DNA from: Sulfuricurvum sp.
GTDB lineage: Bacteria; Campylobacterota; Campylobacteria; Campylobacterales; Sulfurimonadaceae
Direction of reading: 5' to 3'
DNA length: 64,000 nucleotides
Assembly: GCA_030693335.1 (NCBI GenBank)
Contig: JAUYAU010000003.1
Location: 42,293-106,292, forward strand
Below are positions 26,380 through 35,196 of the stretch, in pieces (the stretch's first letter is position 1; every line of letters begins with the position of its first letter). The notes below the pieces were generated by a model. The model ran no database searches, was not told the DNA's origin, and was given only the letters and a program-made list of their open reading frames with translations. A program made the position numbers and the translations under genes.

Positions 26380-28173
26380 ATGCAAGAAAAAAGAGGTTTG
26401 TTCGCACCCAGTTTTACCAAAAGGTTAGTTTTCTTTTTGGGAGCTGATTTTGTTTTATTCTTCGTATCACTGCACTTTGCATACGCTTTGCGATTTGACT
26501 TTTCGGTTCCTACCGAATTTATGCATCATTTTTATCTCACCTTTTTTACATTAACCCTTTTAAAATGGGGAAGTCTCTATATTTTCGGTGTCTATCATCT
26601 GACGTGGCGCTATTTCAGTCTTCATAATGCTCAGCAAATCATACTGGCACATATTCTAGCAACAGGACTTTTTTTACTCATCTTTTTATCCTATTCAGAA
26701 CTCTTTTCACCTCTACCTAGAAGTATCATTGCGATTGATTTTGTCCTATCTCTATTTTTGGTTGGAGCATTACGTCTCTCAAAGCGTCTGATATCAGAAC
26801 AACAATCCAAAATCTCCACTAAGCCTATGATTATTATCGGGGCTAATCACAAAGCCGTAGCTTTGATCAAAAGTGCCAAAAATGGAGATATCCCCTATTC
26901 CATACAAGCCATCATTGCGTGGGAACCCTCGACTTTCAACTTATGTGGATCATACATGGATGCAGTCAAGATATATCCTCCCCAGCAACTCGAACGACTG
27001 TGTAAAACGTATGAAATACAAAGCGTTGCCATCACGATTGATCTCCCGCAAGATGCGCTTAAAAGTCTTCTTAATCAACTGAGCTCGTACAACATACATG
27101 ACATACAGCGTTCGGTGATTCTTGAAAATAATACCACATCGCTGAAGCAATTTTCCATCGAAGACCTCTTGGCCCGCCACCCGCAAGATCTTGACAAATC
27201 TGCTATCTCCTCATTCATTCAAAACAAAACCGTTCTGATTACAGGTGCGGGGGGAAGTATTGGAAGCGAAATAGCACTGCAATGTGACCGTTTTGGGGCT
27301 AAAAAGCTAATTTTGATCGATCATAGCGAATACAATCTCTACCAAATTGGGGAAAAACTTCCCGAAGCTACTCTTCGCTTGTGCAATATTTTGAATCGTG
27401 CTGCTTTGGATGCCATCATGGAGACTAAAAAACCTGACATAGTAATCCATGCAGCTGCTTACAAGCACGTTCCGCTGTGCGAAGCCAATATCCAGTCCGC
27501 TATCATGAACAACGTTCAGGGAAGCTGTAACGTCATCGACAGCGCCATTGCGTATAATGTCCCTAAGATTGTTATCATCTCTACGGATAAAGCGGTACGT
27601 CCTACGAATGTTATGGGAACCACCAAACGCATCGTGGAGCTTTATGCTCAAAATGTCGATTCCAAAAACTCTGAAATCGCAGCAGTGCGTTTTGGGAATG
27701 TATTGGGCTCCAGCGGCAGTGTTATCCCAAAATTTAAATCACAGATTGAATCAGGCGGACCCATTACCCTCACCCATCCTGATATCACCCGCTATTTTAT
27801 GCTTATCAGTGAAGCATGTCAACTCGTACTTCAAGCGGCGGCCATTGCAAAAGGTAAAGAGCTCTTTATACTGGATATGGGAGAGCCTGTTAAAATTGTC
27901 GATTTGGCGCGTACGATGATCAAGCTTTATGCGAAAGAAGAAATTGAGATCGTAATGAGCGGTCTGCGCCCAGGTGAGAAGCTGTATGAAGAACTTTTAA
28001 TAGATGACAGTGAGCAAAAAACATCGTATGCATCCATCATGATAGCAGGCTCAACCCACTATCCAATTCAGCAGCTCAATGCTGATATTCAATCCCTGCT
28101 GGAAGCCACGGACCCTGTAGCAAACCTCAAAAACATCGTTCCTGAGTTTACTCCGGATACGTCAAACCTGTAA
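26380..28173 (+). CDS. pglF: Membrane UDP-GlcNAc 4,6-dehydratase (PglF/WbpM family)
   Basis: Makes UDP-4-keto-6-deoxy-GlcNAc. The 597-residue protein has about four N-terminal membrane helices (residues 12-125), a CoA-binding-like linker domain, and a catalytic SDR domain from about residue 285 beginning LITGAGGSIGSEIALQC. As in other membrane members, the usual catalytic Tyr is replaced: STDKAVRPTNVMGTTKR shows the Met-x3-Lys pattern. FGNVLGSSGSVIP follows. Full-length family size. Whether the product goes to bacillosamine (as PglF) or QuiNAc/FucNAc (as WbpM) depends on partners; only a reductase-like gene is found here. The symbol is therefore provisional. Confidence 0.88.
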   Translation: MQEKRGLFAPSFTKRLVFFLGADFVLFFVSLHFAYALRFDFSVPTEFMHHFYLTFFTLTLLKWGSLYIFGVYHLTWRYFSLHNAQQIILAHILATGLFLLIFLSYSELFSPLPRSIIAIDFVLSLFLVGALRLSKRLISEQQSKISTKPMIIIGANHKAVALIKSAKNGDIPYSIQAIIAWEPSTFNLCGSYMDAVKIYPPQQLERLCKTYEIQSVAITIDLPQDALKSLLNQLSSYNIHDIQRSVILENNTTSLKQFSIEDLLARHPQDLDKSAISSFIQNKTVLITGAGGSIGSEIALQCDRFGAKKLILIDHSEYNLYQIGEKLPEATLRLCNILNRAALDAIMETKKPDIVIHAAAYKHVPLCEANIQSAIMNNVQGSCNVIDSAIAYNVPKIVIISTDKAVRPTNVMGTTKRIVELYAQNVDSKNSEIAAVRFGNVLGSSGSVIPKFKSQIESGGPITLTHPDITRYFMLISEACQLVLQAAAIAKGKELFILDMGEPVKIVDLARTMIKLYAKEEIEIVMSGLRPGEKLYEELLIDDSEQKTSYASIMIAGSTHYPIQQLNADIQSLLEATDPVANLKNIVPEFTPDTSNL

Positions 28174-28187
28174 GCTTATACTTACAG
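28168..28187. terminator. Hairpin between convergent pglF and ilvD
   Basis: CTGTAAG and CTTACAG pair around a 6-base loop and cover both stop codons of the converging genes. There is no proper T-run on either side, so it is a weak two-way terminator candidate. Confidence 0.35.
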
Positions 28188-29873
28188 TTCGGTTTTGAGC
28201 ACGGCACCATTGGAAGCGTTTGATACTAAAAGGGCATAACGTTTTAACCACTTAGAAGTAATCTCTTTTTTATACGGTTTAAAGTTGTGTCTGCGTCTTT
28301 CAAGATTCTCATAAGAAACATTTAACTGAAGCAAATGAGAATCAACATCGATCTCGATCTCATCACCATCTTCAATGAGTCCAATCATACCGCCCTCAGC
28401 AGCTTCAGGACTCACATGCCCGATAGAGGCACCACGTGTAGCTCCAGAAAAACGTCCATCGGTAATAAGGGCAACTGATTCACCCAGACCCATACCCATA
28501 ATCAATGATGTAGGTGCAAGCATCTCTTGCATACCCGGACCACCTTTAGGACCTTCATAACGGATAACAACAACATCGCCCGCTTTTACTTTATGTCCCA
28601 TAATCCCTTTGATCGCTTCATCTTGAGAGTTAAAGCAAATAGCCTTACCTTTAAATTGACGCATACCTTTTGCAATACCGGCAGTTTTAACAACAGCACC
28701 TTCTTCTGCAAGGTTACCAAATAAAACCGATAATCCACCTACCGGAGAGAACGCATTTTCATTTGTGTGAATGATATTCTCATCCAAAATGACGGCATCT
28801 TTAATACGCTGGGCTAAAGTCTCACCTGTAATCATAAGAGCCGATGTATCTAAAACATTACCTTCTCGACGGCTTACTTCCTTCATAACGGCGTTAACAC
28901 CACCGGCATTATTAACATCTTCCATATGTACCGTAGAAAGCGATGGTGAGATCTTAGCAATATGAGCAACTTTATCCCCGATCTTATTGATATCTGCGAT
29001 GTCAAAATCAACATCTGCTTCTTTGGCAATCGCTAAAAGGTGTAAAACCGTATTTGATGATCCACCCATAGCCATATCAATAACAAAAGCATTATTAATC
29101 GCTTTATGATTGAGTATATTTTTCATATTGTATTTGCTGGGATCTTCCATCTTGGCAATTTCAACAATACGCTTTGCCGCTACTTTCACCATTTCAATAC
29201 GTTCAGGAGTCATAGCTAAAACAGTACCGTTACCCGGTAGTGCAACACCCATAGCTTCACACAACGTATTCATAGAATTTGCTGTAAACATGCCCGAACA
29301 TGACCCACCGCTCGGACACGCTTCACACTCTATCTCTTTAAGCTCTTCATCTGTCATTTTACCTTCAGCATGTTGCCCGACTGCTTCAAAAGCCGTTGCC
29401 AAATCGATTGGAGTACCGTCTTTTTTATGACCGGCCTTCATAGGCCCACCGGAAATGAAGATAGTAGGAACATTAACACGCAATGCACCCATAAGCATCC
29501 CCGGAACAATCTTGTCGCAGTTAGGAATACAAATCATCGCATCAAGTTTATGTGCATTCATCACCGTTTCAATAGAATCTGCAATTAGCTCACGAGATGG
29601 AAGTGAATACAACATCCCATCATGACCCATCGCAATACCGTCATCCACGCCAATCGTATTAAATTCAAATGGAACTCCCCCTGCCTCTCGAATCGCTTCT
29701 TTGACGATACGGCCGTACTCTTGTAGGAAGAAGTGTCCCGGAATAATATCAATATGAGAGTTCGCAACACCGATGAACGGTTTATCGAAATCTTCGTCTT
29801 TAAGCCCTGTTGCCCGTAGTAAACTTCGGTGGGGAGTCTTATCAAACCCTTTTTTGATGGTATCACTGCGCAT
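28182..29873 (-). CDS. ilvD: Dihydroxy-acid dehydratase
   Basis: Iron-sulfur enzyme of valine, leucine and isoleucine synthesis that dehydrates 2,3-dihydroxy acids to 2-keto acids. The 563-residue product has the two family signatures: [12 protein letters not shown] (Cys115, Cys119) and [16 protein letters not shown] (Cys192), all likely cluster or metal ligands. Late GRFSGATRG is also typical. ATG at 29873 follows AAAGGA. It faces the glycan locus tail to tail and is unrelated to it. Confidence 0.97.
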   Translation of the reverse strand: MRSDTIKKGFDKTPHRSLLRATGLKDEDFDKPFIGVANSHIDIIPGHFFLQEYGRIVKEAIREAGGVPFEFNTIGVDDGIAMGHDGMLYSLPSRELIADSIETVMNAHKLDAMICIPNCDKIVPGMLMGALRVNVPTIFISGGPMKAGHKKDGTPIDLATAFEAVGQHAEGKMTDEELKEIECEACPSGGSCSGMFTANSMNTLCEAMGVALPGNGTVLAMTPERIEMVKVAAKRIVEIAKMEDPSKYNMKNILNHKAINNAFVIDMAMGGSSNTVLHLLAIAKEADVDFDIADINKIGDKVAHIAKISPSLSTVHMEDVNNAGGVNAVMKEVSRREGNVLDTSALMITGETLAQRIKDAVILDENIIHTNENAFSPVGGLSVLFGNLAEEGAVVKTAGIAKGMRQFKGKAICFNSQDEAIKGIMGHKVKAGDVVVIRYEGPKGGPGMQEMLAPTSLIMGMGLGESVALITDGRFSGATRGASIGHVSPEAAEGGMIGLIEDGDEIEIDVDSHLLQLNVSYENLERRRHNFKPYKKEITSKWLKRYALLVSNASNGAVLKTEL

Positions 29874-29912
29874 GAAAATCCTTTGGATAAATTAATACAT
29901 TAAATTAGGAGG

Positions 29913-29918
29913 ATTATA
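29913..29918 (-). promoter_or_regulatory. Candidate -10 box for ilvD
   Basis: TATAAT on the - strand, 40 bases before the ilvD start, with only a weak T-rich -35 region. The tRNA promoter faces the other way about 60 bases further on. Confidence 0.4.
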
Positions 29919-29979
29919 GCCAAGAGGAACTCTCAAAAACTTTCAATTACGCATAAAAATACAAAATTAAGAAATACTC

Positions 29980-30008
29980 TTTACAGACTACCAAAAAGTT
30001 GCTATACT
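29980..30008 (+). promoter_or_regulatory. Sigma70 promoter of the tRNA array
   Basis: TTTACA at 29980-29985, a 17-base spacer and TATACT at 30003-30008. Transcription would start about 12 bases before tRNA-Gly. Confidence 0.7.
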
Positions 30009-30027
30009 TCCACTCCACGAAAAGTAT

Positions 30028-30102
<75 letters not shown>

Positions 30103-30103
30103 T

Positions 30104-30153
30104 ATACCTCAGTTGAAATATCAACCTTTGATGTCTTAACTGAGGTATTTTTT
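30104..30153 (+). terminator. Rho-independent terminator after tRNA-Gly
   Basis: ATACCTCAGTT (30104-30114) pairs with AACTGAGGTAT (30138-30148) around a 23-base loop and runs into TTTTTT. It lies between tRNA-Gly and tRNA-Leu, so it would separate the first gene from the other three, or be partly read through. Confidence 0.65.
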
Positions 30154-30163
30154 CGTTATCGTT

Positions 30164-30250
30164 GCCCGGATGGCGAAATCGGTAGACGCAAGGGACTTAA
30201 AATCCCTCGGTGGTAACACTGTGCCGGTTCAAGTCCGGCTCCGGGCACCA
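30164..30250 (+). tRNA. tRNA-Leu (TAA)
   Basis: GCCCGGA pairs with TCCGGGC; anticodon loop CTTAAAA gives TAA; long variable arm (CGGTGGTAACACTG) as expected for tRNA-Leu; encoded CCA. Confidence 0.96.
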
Positions 30251-30260
30251 TTACATGGGT

Positions 30261-30334
30261 GGTGGCATGGCCAAGTGGTAAGGCGCTGGTTTGCAAAACC
30301 TTGACCCCCGGTTCGAATCCGGGTGCCACCTCCA
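30261..30334 (+). tRNA. tRNA-Cys (GCA)
   Basis: GGTGGCA pairs with TGCCACC, discriminator T, encoded CCA; anticodon GCA in GGTTTGCAAAACC; T-loop GTTCGAATC. Confidence 0.96.
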
Positions 30335-30361
30335 AATTGTAAAATATACTCATTTTTATGC

Positions 30362-30449
30362 GGGTCACTGGCAGAGTGGTCGAATGCACCGGTCTTGAAA
30401 ACCGGCGAGGGTTAAACCTCCCAAGGTTCAAATCCTTGGTGGCCCGCCA
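30362..30449 (+). tRNA. tRNA-Ser (TGA)
   Basis: GGGTCAC pairs with GTGGCCC, discriminator G, encoded CCA. Anticodon loop CTTGAAA gives TGA; a long variable arm (GAGGGTTAAACCTC) is present. Confidence 0.95.
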
Positions 30450-30547
30450 TCATATATAAATCCCCCCTATTTACTCAATCAAAATACGCCCATTCAACAA
30501 TCAAGTGCAACAACGTTATTTTTATAGCCGAGTATTTTTCCGTTCTA

Positions 30548-30844
30548 TTATTTAAATTTTTTAAAAATCTGTGCGTGTGATCCAAGTCGAACAAATGTCA
30601 GGGTACTACCATCGTCACTTAGCTGATACACCAAGAGCCAATCATTTTTTATATGACATTCGTGAGTACCAGTCCATTCCCCTTTTAGGGGATGATTCTT
30701 GTGCTTTTCATGTAATTCGTCTTCGTGAAGTAATGCGGTCATGATCTCTTTAAGGAGGGTAAAATCCTCAGTCGAGAATTTACCACTTTTCTTTTCTCGC
30801 TCAATGTCTTTTTTAAAAAAGCGATGATACTCAGGAGCGTACAT
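30548..30844 (-). CDS. yafQ: YafQ family mRNA interferase toxin
   Basis: RelE-fold ribosome-dependent endoribonuclease of 98 residues. Residues matching the YafQ active site are present: His51 (NHPLKG), His64 and Asp68 (HECHIKNDWLLVY) and His90 (RLGSHAQIF), so the toxin looks intact. Its start shares one base with the stop of the antitoxin gene before it. The pair lies in a short island between the tRNA array and the hydrolase gene. Confidence 0.9.
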   Translation of the reverse strand: MYAPEYHRFFKKDIEREKKSGKFSTEDFTLLKEIMTALLHEDELHEKHKNHPLKGEWTGTHECHIKNDWLLVYQLSDDGSTLTFVRLGSHAQIFKKFK

Positions 30845-31101
30845 TACAATCCTAAATCGTCAAATAGCTCTTTTGTAGAAGTATGCTTGATGGTATTTTT
30901 ACCCTCTTTGACTTCTTTAATCGCCATTGTAGTTTCCTCATTTGGAAGACGAATTTCAAAGGGCAGCCCCTTGTGAAGTACCACACTGTGTAAAAATAAT
31001 CGTGTAGCTTCACTGGTAGTCAAACCCATCTGTTTGAGGTACTCCGCAGCTTTATTTTTGATGTCAGGATCAATACGGACAGTCATAGCAGTTCCAGTCA
31101 T
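30844..31101 (-). CDS. dinJ: RelB/DinJ family antitoxin
   Basis: Antitoxin of 85 residues. The N-terminal ribbon-helix-helix (TAMTVRIDPDIKNKAAEYLKQMG) would bind DNA and LTTSEATRLFL completes it; the C-terminal tail would wrap the YafQ toxin. The start at 31101 is chosen because AGGAGG lies just before it; an earlier in-frame start at 31188 lies upstream of the promoter and operator and can be dismissed. It should repress its own promoter through the palindrome at 31127-31142. Confidence 0.88.
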   Translation of the reverse strand: MTGTAMTVRIDPDIKNKAAEYLKQMGLTTSEATRLFLHSVVLHKGLPFEIRLPNEETTMAIKEVKEGKNTIKHTSTKELFDDLGL

Positions 31102-31122
31102 AATATCCTCCTCTTTTTTATT

Positions 31123-31151
31123 ATTGTACATCAATTGATGTATATAGTCAA
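31123..31151 (-). promoter_or_regulatory. Promoter with palindromic operator for dinJ-yafQ
   Basis: On the - strand TTGACT (31146-31151), a 17-base spacer and TACAAT (31123-31128). A perfect 16-bp palindrome TACATCAATTGATGTA at 31127-31142 fills the spacer and touches the -10 box, the expected site for DinJ autoregulation. Confidence 0.75.
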
Positions 31152-31281
31152 CCCTACCCCTGTAACGCTTCACAAGACACTTACTCAAAATCCTTCGTTA
31201 CTATCCTAACTCAAATAATTGCTTTCTTGTACTATAATGGTGTTTCTATCAGTTTATACATTATTATCGGATTGGCTTTTT

Positions 31282-32196
31282 ATGACCAAAGAAATGACTT
31301 CTCCAAAAATACCTTTTCTCAAAATTCTTCGTTGGCAGTTTTCTAAATACCTATCCAAAAAAATTCCCAAAAAAGAAGCGTTGAGTGTTCAAACCCATTC
31401 ACACCTGCCACAAGGTGAATACGCGATGTGGATAGGCCATGCGACACTGTGGCTGCGGCTGGGAGAGACCACTGTTGCCATTGATCCTGTTTTGGGGAAT
31501 ATACCGATGCATCGGCGTTTCACTGCGCTCCCGCTGCCCAAGGAACAACTACGGGCAGACATCGTCCTCATAACCCATGCACACTACGACCACTACGATA
31601 AAGCCTCTGTAAAATTTTTACTTTCACAAAATCCAGACCTCATCATCGTCGCTCCCGCAGGATTTTGGCGCTACATGAAAGGGATAATTGACAGAGAGCA
31701 GTGTTTCGAGATGGAGTGGTGGGAATCGTTGATGGTTGGGGGACTGTTTATCACCCTGACACCTGCAAAGCATTGGAGCAAACGAACCCTCTTTGACACC
31801 AACAAAGCGTTATGGGGCGGGTATGTGATACAAAACGAAGAACACACTCTCTATCATAGCGGTGACAGTGCTATGGGGGATCATTTTAAAGCTATCGGGG
31901 AGCGATTTGAGATAGATGAAGCATTTTTACCCATTGGCGCCTATAAACCTGAATGGATCATGAGCCACAATCACATTAATCCACCCCAAGCATTGCAAGC
32001 TGCCATCGATTTGGGGGCGCAAACACTTATCCCGATTCACTACGGCACATTTGATCTCTCTGATGAACCTCTAGATGAACCACTGGAATGGTTCAAAGAA
32101 TGTGTGGCGCAAGATACTTCACATCTCGAAAGTTATATTTTGAAAATTGGGGAAGTTTATCGCTTTAGCAATACGTCTACCGATAAATCAACCTGA
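31282..32196 (+). CDS. Metallo-beta-lactamase fold hydrolase (UlaG/NAPE-PLD-like)
   Basis: Zinc-dependent hydrolase of unknown substrate, about 304 residues. Visible metal site: THAHYDHYD (HxHxDH) near residue 97, a later PAKHWSKR His, YHSGDSAMGD and a final IPIHYGTF His. MWIGHATLWLRLGETTVAIDP before it is typical of the UlaG/NAPE-PLD group. The start is uncertain: ATG 31237 and TTG 31219 are possible, but a TATAAT at 31233-31238 argues for a start downstream, so 31282 is used. The 3' end overlaps the YceI gene tail to tail by 40 bases. Confidence 0.82.
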   Translation: MTKEMTSPKIPFLKILRWQFSKYLSKKIPKKEALSVQTHSHLPQGEYAMWIGHATLWLRLGETTVAIDPVLGNIPMHRRFTALPLPKEQLRADIVLITHAHYDHYDKASVKFLLSQNPDLIIVAPAGFWRYMKGIIDREQCFEMEWWESLMVGGLFITLTPAKHWSKRTLFDTNKALWGGYVIQNEEHTLYHSGDSAMGDHFKAIGERFEIDEAFLPIGAYKPEWIMSHNHINPPQALQAAIDLGAQTLIPIHYGTFDLSDEPLDEPLEWFKECVAQDTSHLESYILKIGEVYRFSNTSTDKST

Positions 32197-32684
32197 TCAC
32201 GCACCGTTAAAAATACCATCTTTGGCGGTTTTATCCCAAAATCAGACATCTTCATCATACTGGAAGCTTTGATACTGACCTTTGAGCCTTCTTGCCCAAT
32301 TGTGCCCTCGAAGCTCATAGGTTTCGTAACGCCATGCAAGTTCATCGTCCCTTTAAGAAGATAATTGTTTCCTCCCTTGACTGAAACTTCTTTAATCTCA
32401 AAAACAGCTTTGGGAAACGTATCCGATTCCAACGTTTCTTGCATATTGGTATCGCGTTTTTTGTTATCGCTGATTAAATCCGCCATACTTATTTCAATTG
32501 TGCCGCGTAATGTTGTTGCGGCTTCCTCCATCCAGAGACGAGAAACAGCTTTTTTAGCAGTAGGATCGATGCTCGAATCCCCAAAAACTTCTGTATGCGC
32601 TTTGATCGATCCCGATTCGAAGCTCAACGGCCCCGCGTATAAAAAACCACATGCCATTATGGCCAACAAACTTATTTTTCTCAT
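32157..32684 (-). CDS. YceI family periplasmic protein
   Basis: A 175-residue secreted protein; the first 17 residues form a signal peptide (ISLLAIMACGFLYAG). The rest has the YceI lipocalin-like pattern: IDPTAKKAVSRLW, TLRGTIEISM, FPKAVFEIKEV, GTMNLHGVTKPMSFEG and MKMSDFGIKPP. YceI proteins bind polyisoprenoid lipids, including quinones. It is the last gene of the - strand operon that starts at 37319 and overlaps the preceding membrane-protein gene by 4 bases. Binding of a quinone for the CcoN-like protein is a guess. Confidence 0.85.
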   Translation of the reverse strand: MRKISLLAIMACGFLYAGPLSFESGSIKAHTEVFGDSSIDPTAKKAVSRLWMEEAATTLRGTIEISMADLISDNKKRDTNMQETLESDTFPKAVFEIKEVSVKGGNNYLLKGTMNLHGVTKPMSFEGTIGQEGSKVSIKASSMMKMSDFGIKPPKMVFLTVRDQVDLSVDVLLKR

Positions 32685-33637
32685 GATCGTACCCCTTGTT
32701 TTGTAAATGACAACACTATCCCGCCACCTGCTAAAATGATTACAGCGATCCACAGCATCTGCTCCAATGCAATCAGATTGGCAACCGATGTGGCAACCCA
32801 TCCAACACCCACCATACTTACCCCGATTAAACGTATATTATGCATCCTGATGAGCTTAGAGAACAACAGTACATTATAATACGAAATCGCAATCGGGTAA
32901 ACAATAGCCAGTCCTACTGCATTGCCTGTATAATACATACCGTAGCTTGCTACAAATAACCCAAAAATAGTCCAATGGCTCTCCCGTAGCGATTTTTTAA
33001 ACCGGTATGCTAAATAAACACCAACAAGATGAGCTGTTATAACCAGCGCAGTAAAGTGACTCCATACATCTAAAGTGTGTGACCGGCTCAACGTCTCAAA
33101 CAGTGCCGAATCGGCAAAAATCCATAACATCATCGAAATGACCACTGATACAGGAAATACTTCTGTCTCAAAAGCTGAAGTTTTTTGAACATAAGAAAAA
33201 TACAGAGCAATGATTGAAATCATCGGCAGTGCAACTGCAATAGTTCCTCTCTGTGCAAAAGGATAGTCATACAGTGCCGTACCGATCGCGTATGAAATCG
33301 CCATTCCCAAAGCAAGCCCAAGACGACTTTGAGATTTAAAGATATGCAATAGCAGAGGGGTTGTGTATCCCACTATAAACCCAAGCACCAACAACAATCC
33401 CAATGAATAATTGGGATAATACCATGAAACGATAATTTGAATCGCAAACATAAAAAATAGCTCTTGGCGCAGATTATCATGACGCCAATAGGCACTAAGT
33501 AAACTTCCTATTATCCCGCCAATAGGAAGGGGAAAAATATCGTGTATATGAGAATCAAATGCTCCTACCACACCCGTTTGGACAATCAAAAGGTAATAGA
33601 GAAGCTGGGAGGCTAATACGATCACCAAAAGATTCAT
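32681..33637 (-). CDS. Multi-span inner-membrane protein, function unknown
   Basis: About 318 residues and roughly ten hydrophobic helices; not assigned to a family. Near the N-terminus GAFDSHIHDIFPLPIGGIIG contains two His that might bind haem or metal. ATG 33637 is chosen since it overlaps the stop of the CcoN-like gene in ATGA; a start six codons upstream would lie inside that gene. Translational coupling on both sides suggests it forms a membrane complex with the products of its neighbours. Confidence 0.75.
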   Translation of the reverse strand: MNLLVIVLASQLLYYLLIVQTGVVGAFDSHIHDIFPLPIGGIIGSLLSAYWRHDNLRQELFFMFAIQIIVSWYYPNYSLGLLLVLGFIVGYTTPLLLHIFKSQSRLGLALGMAISYAIGTALYDYPFAQRGTIAVALPMISIIALYFSYVQKTSAFETEVFPVSVVISMMLWIFADSALFETLSRSHTLDVWSHFTALVITAHLVGVYLAYRFKKSLRESHWTIFGLFVASYGMYYTGNAVGLAIVYPIAISYYNVLLFSKLIRMHNIRLIGVSMVGVGWVATSVANLIALEQMLWIAVIILAGGGIVLSFTKQGVRS

Positions 33638-35196
33638 GCTCTCTCTTTGAGCCACAAAATATAAATCATCGCATATGCAGCATCATAAAGCGCCACTATC
33701 AACGCGATTTCATCCAATATCTCCGCCATGTACAAAGCGCCAAAAGTGGCTGAAACCATCAAGCGGATTGCAGCGCTGACACCCGCCATGTTCATAGCAT
33801 CACCACTAAGACCAAACCAATGTACCAGCCCTGTCCCCATCATAAAAGCAAACACGACGTACTCATATGTACCGCTAAAGCCAAAGCCCAATGCCGGGAA
33901 GAGAAGTGCTCCCGACAGAATCAAAAGCATCCCTCCGCCAAAATCGCTCAAAAATCCAATCAGATGGTACCACCCCATAAGCGTACGCTCACAGATAGAG
34001 AGATCTTTGAGGGCCATATGTCCTATCATCAGGATCAGCATGAGCCCAAAAAGCGAGCGCAAGCCCCATAACAGCTGAACATCCCCCTCAATCCATCCCG
34101 CTTCAATCAACCCTGCAACAGTAAGAGTACCTGCCATCAGCGATACCAGTAATGTCCAGCCTATTGCGTAGGCTTTGGTAAAAAGAGAGGGGAGAATGCG
34201 CTGCATAATGGCAAGCGCCATAAACGCGATCCCTATTCCCATCGCGACATGCGCATGTCCGATAACCAAATCGTTACGGTGAATCAGCTCACGAATCTGC
34301 GGAAAGAAAAGAAGATTTCCCTCAATATCCACAAAAAGAAATGCCACTATGGATAAAAAGAGGTACGAGTCGCTCTTGAAACTCAATTTTGCATCACGCC
34401 ACCATATCCACAGAAGAGGCACATACAAAAAGGTTAAATACTGAAAAAACCACTCTTCATTGTAGCTCAACGTGTGAAAAAAGTTTCGAATGATCAGCGA
34501 CAGGAGATAGCCGCCCAAAGGGATCATCCACAAGATATGTCCTCGTGGGACAAACGCCTGACGGGCACTGAGCTTGATCAACAAATAATACAAGGGAATC
34601 AAAGCAAAACTCATCCCAAGAGTATTATCCCCATGCGGACCGATGAGAGTATGCTCTACTTGGCCGTATTGGGGATTCATCAACACGATCAGCAGTATGG
34701 GAGCAATCACGACAACCGCCAATGAAACATTCACCCACAAAGGGCGGTATTCGTAAGCGCGTAACGCATCGATGAGTGCGAGCAGATAAAACACTCCGCT
34801 AAAGGCGAGAAGGAAATTCAGCTGATAAGGAAAATCATAAAAAGGCAAACCACGCAGATTTCCAAACAGCAATGCAAACGTCATAAAAAGTAAAAAGATA
34901 TTCCAGACTGCAAAATAGCGTTTTAGATGTTTGAGGGCACGGCTACTAAGCACCCCGTCTTGTTCAAACAAGGAAAACGGGAGCAGTGAGAGCATCAAGG
35001 GGACAAACCCGTACAGCATCAGCGAAATATGAAGAGAGCGGGCCCGCTCCATGTTAAGCAGCGTCATGCTCCCCTCCACCCCCAGTAATTCCAAAGAAAA
35101 AACCAATCCGGCAAAAAGCCCTAAAACCAACCAAAACAATGCAAGCCGTAGCTCAGCTTCGAGAAATGCTTTTAACACGGCCATCCTCCATTTCAA
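33634..35196 (-). CDS. Orphan CcoN-like (haem-copper oxidase subunit I-like) membrane protein
   Basis: A 520-residue, about 12-14-helix protein resembling subunit I of cbb3 oxidases and NO reductases. Candidate haem ligands: His56 (RARSLHISLMLYGF, like the RPLH helix in CcoN) and His314/His316 (VIGHAHVAMG, like the late GHVHxG helix). The helix that in CcoN carries GHN reads GPHGDN (His188), so the copper site may be changed or missing. No cytochrome c subunit is encoded nearby. Neighbours are an ABC transporter and an unknown membrane protein. Family placement is moderately sure; activity is unknown. Confidence 0.65.
   Translation of the reverse strand: MKWRMAVLKAFLEAELRLALFWLVLGLFAGLVFSLELLGVEGSMTLLNMERARSLHISLMLYGFVPLMLSLLPFSLFEQDGVLSSRALKHLKRYFAVWNIFLLFMTFALLFGNLRGLPFYDFPYQLNFLLAFSGVFYLLALIDALRAYEYRPLWVNVSLAVVVIAPILLIVLMNPQYGQVEHTLIGPHGDNTLGMSFALIPLYYLLIKLSARQAFVPRGHILWMIPLGGYLLSLIIRNFFHTLSYNEEWFFQYLTFLYVPLLWIWWRDAKLSFKSDSYLFLSIVAFLFVDIEGNLLFFPQIRELIHRNDLVIGHAHVAMGIGIAFMALAIMQRILPSLFTKAYAIGWTLLVSLMAGTLTVAGLIEAGWIEGDVQLLWGLRSLFGLMLILMIGHMALKDLSICERTLMGWYHLIGFLSDFGGGMLLILSGALLFPALGFGFSGTYEYVVFAFMMGTGLVHWFGLSGDAMNMAGVSAAIRLMVSATFGALYMAEILDEIALIVALYDAAYAMIYILWLKERA

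Noticed and set aside
30156..30431. Open frame on the - strand over the tRNA genes
   Set aside because: It is the antisense of tRNA-Leu, tRNA-Cys and tRNA-Ser, a common artefact.
31102..31188. Longer antitoxin N-terminus from 31188
   Set aside because: It would cross the promoter and operator; 31101 has AGGAGG and the normal family start.
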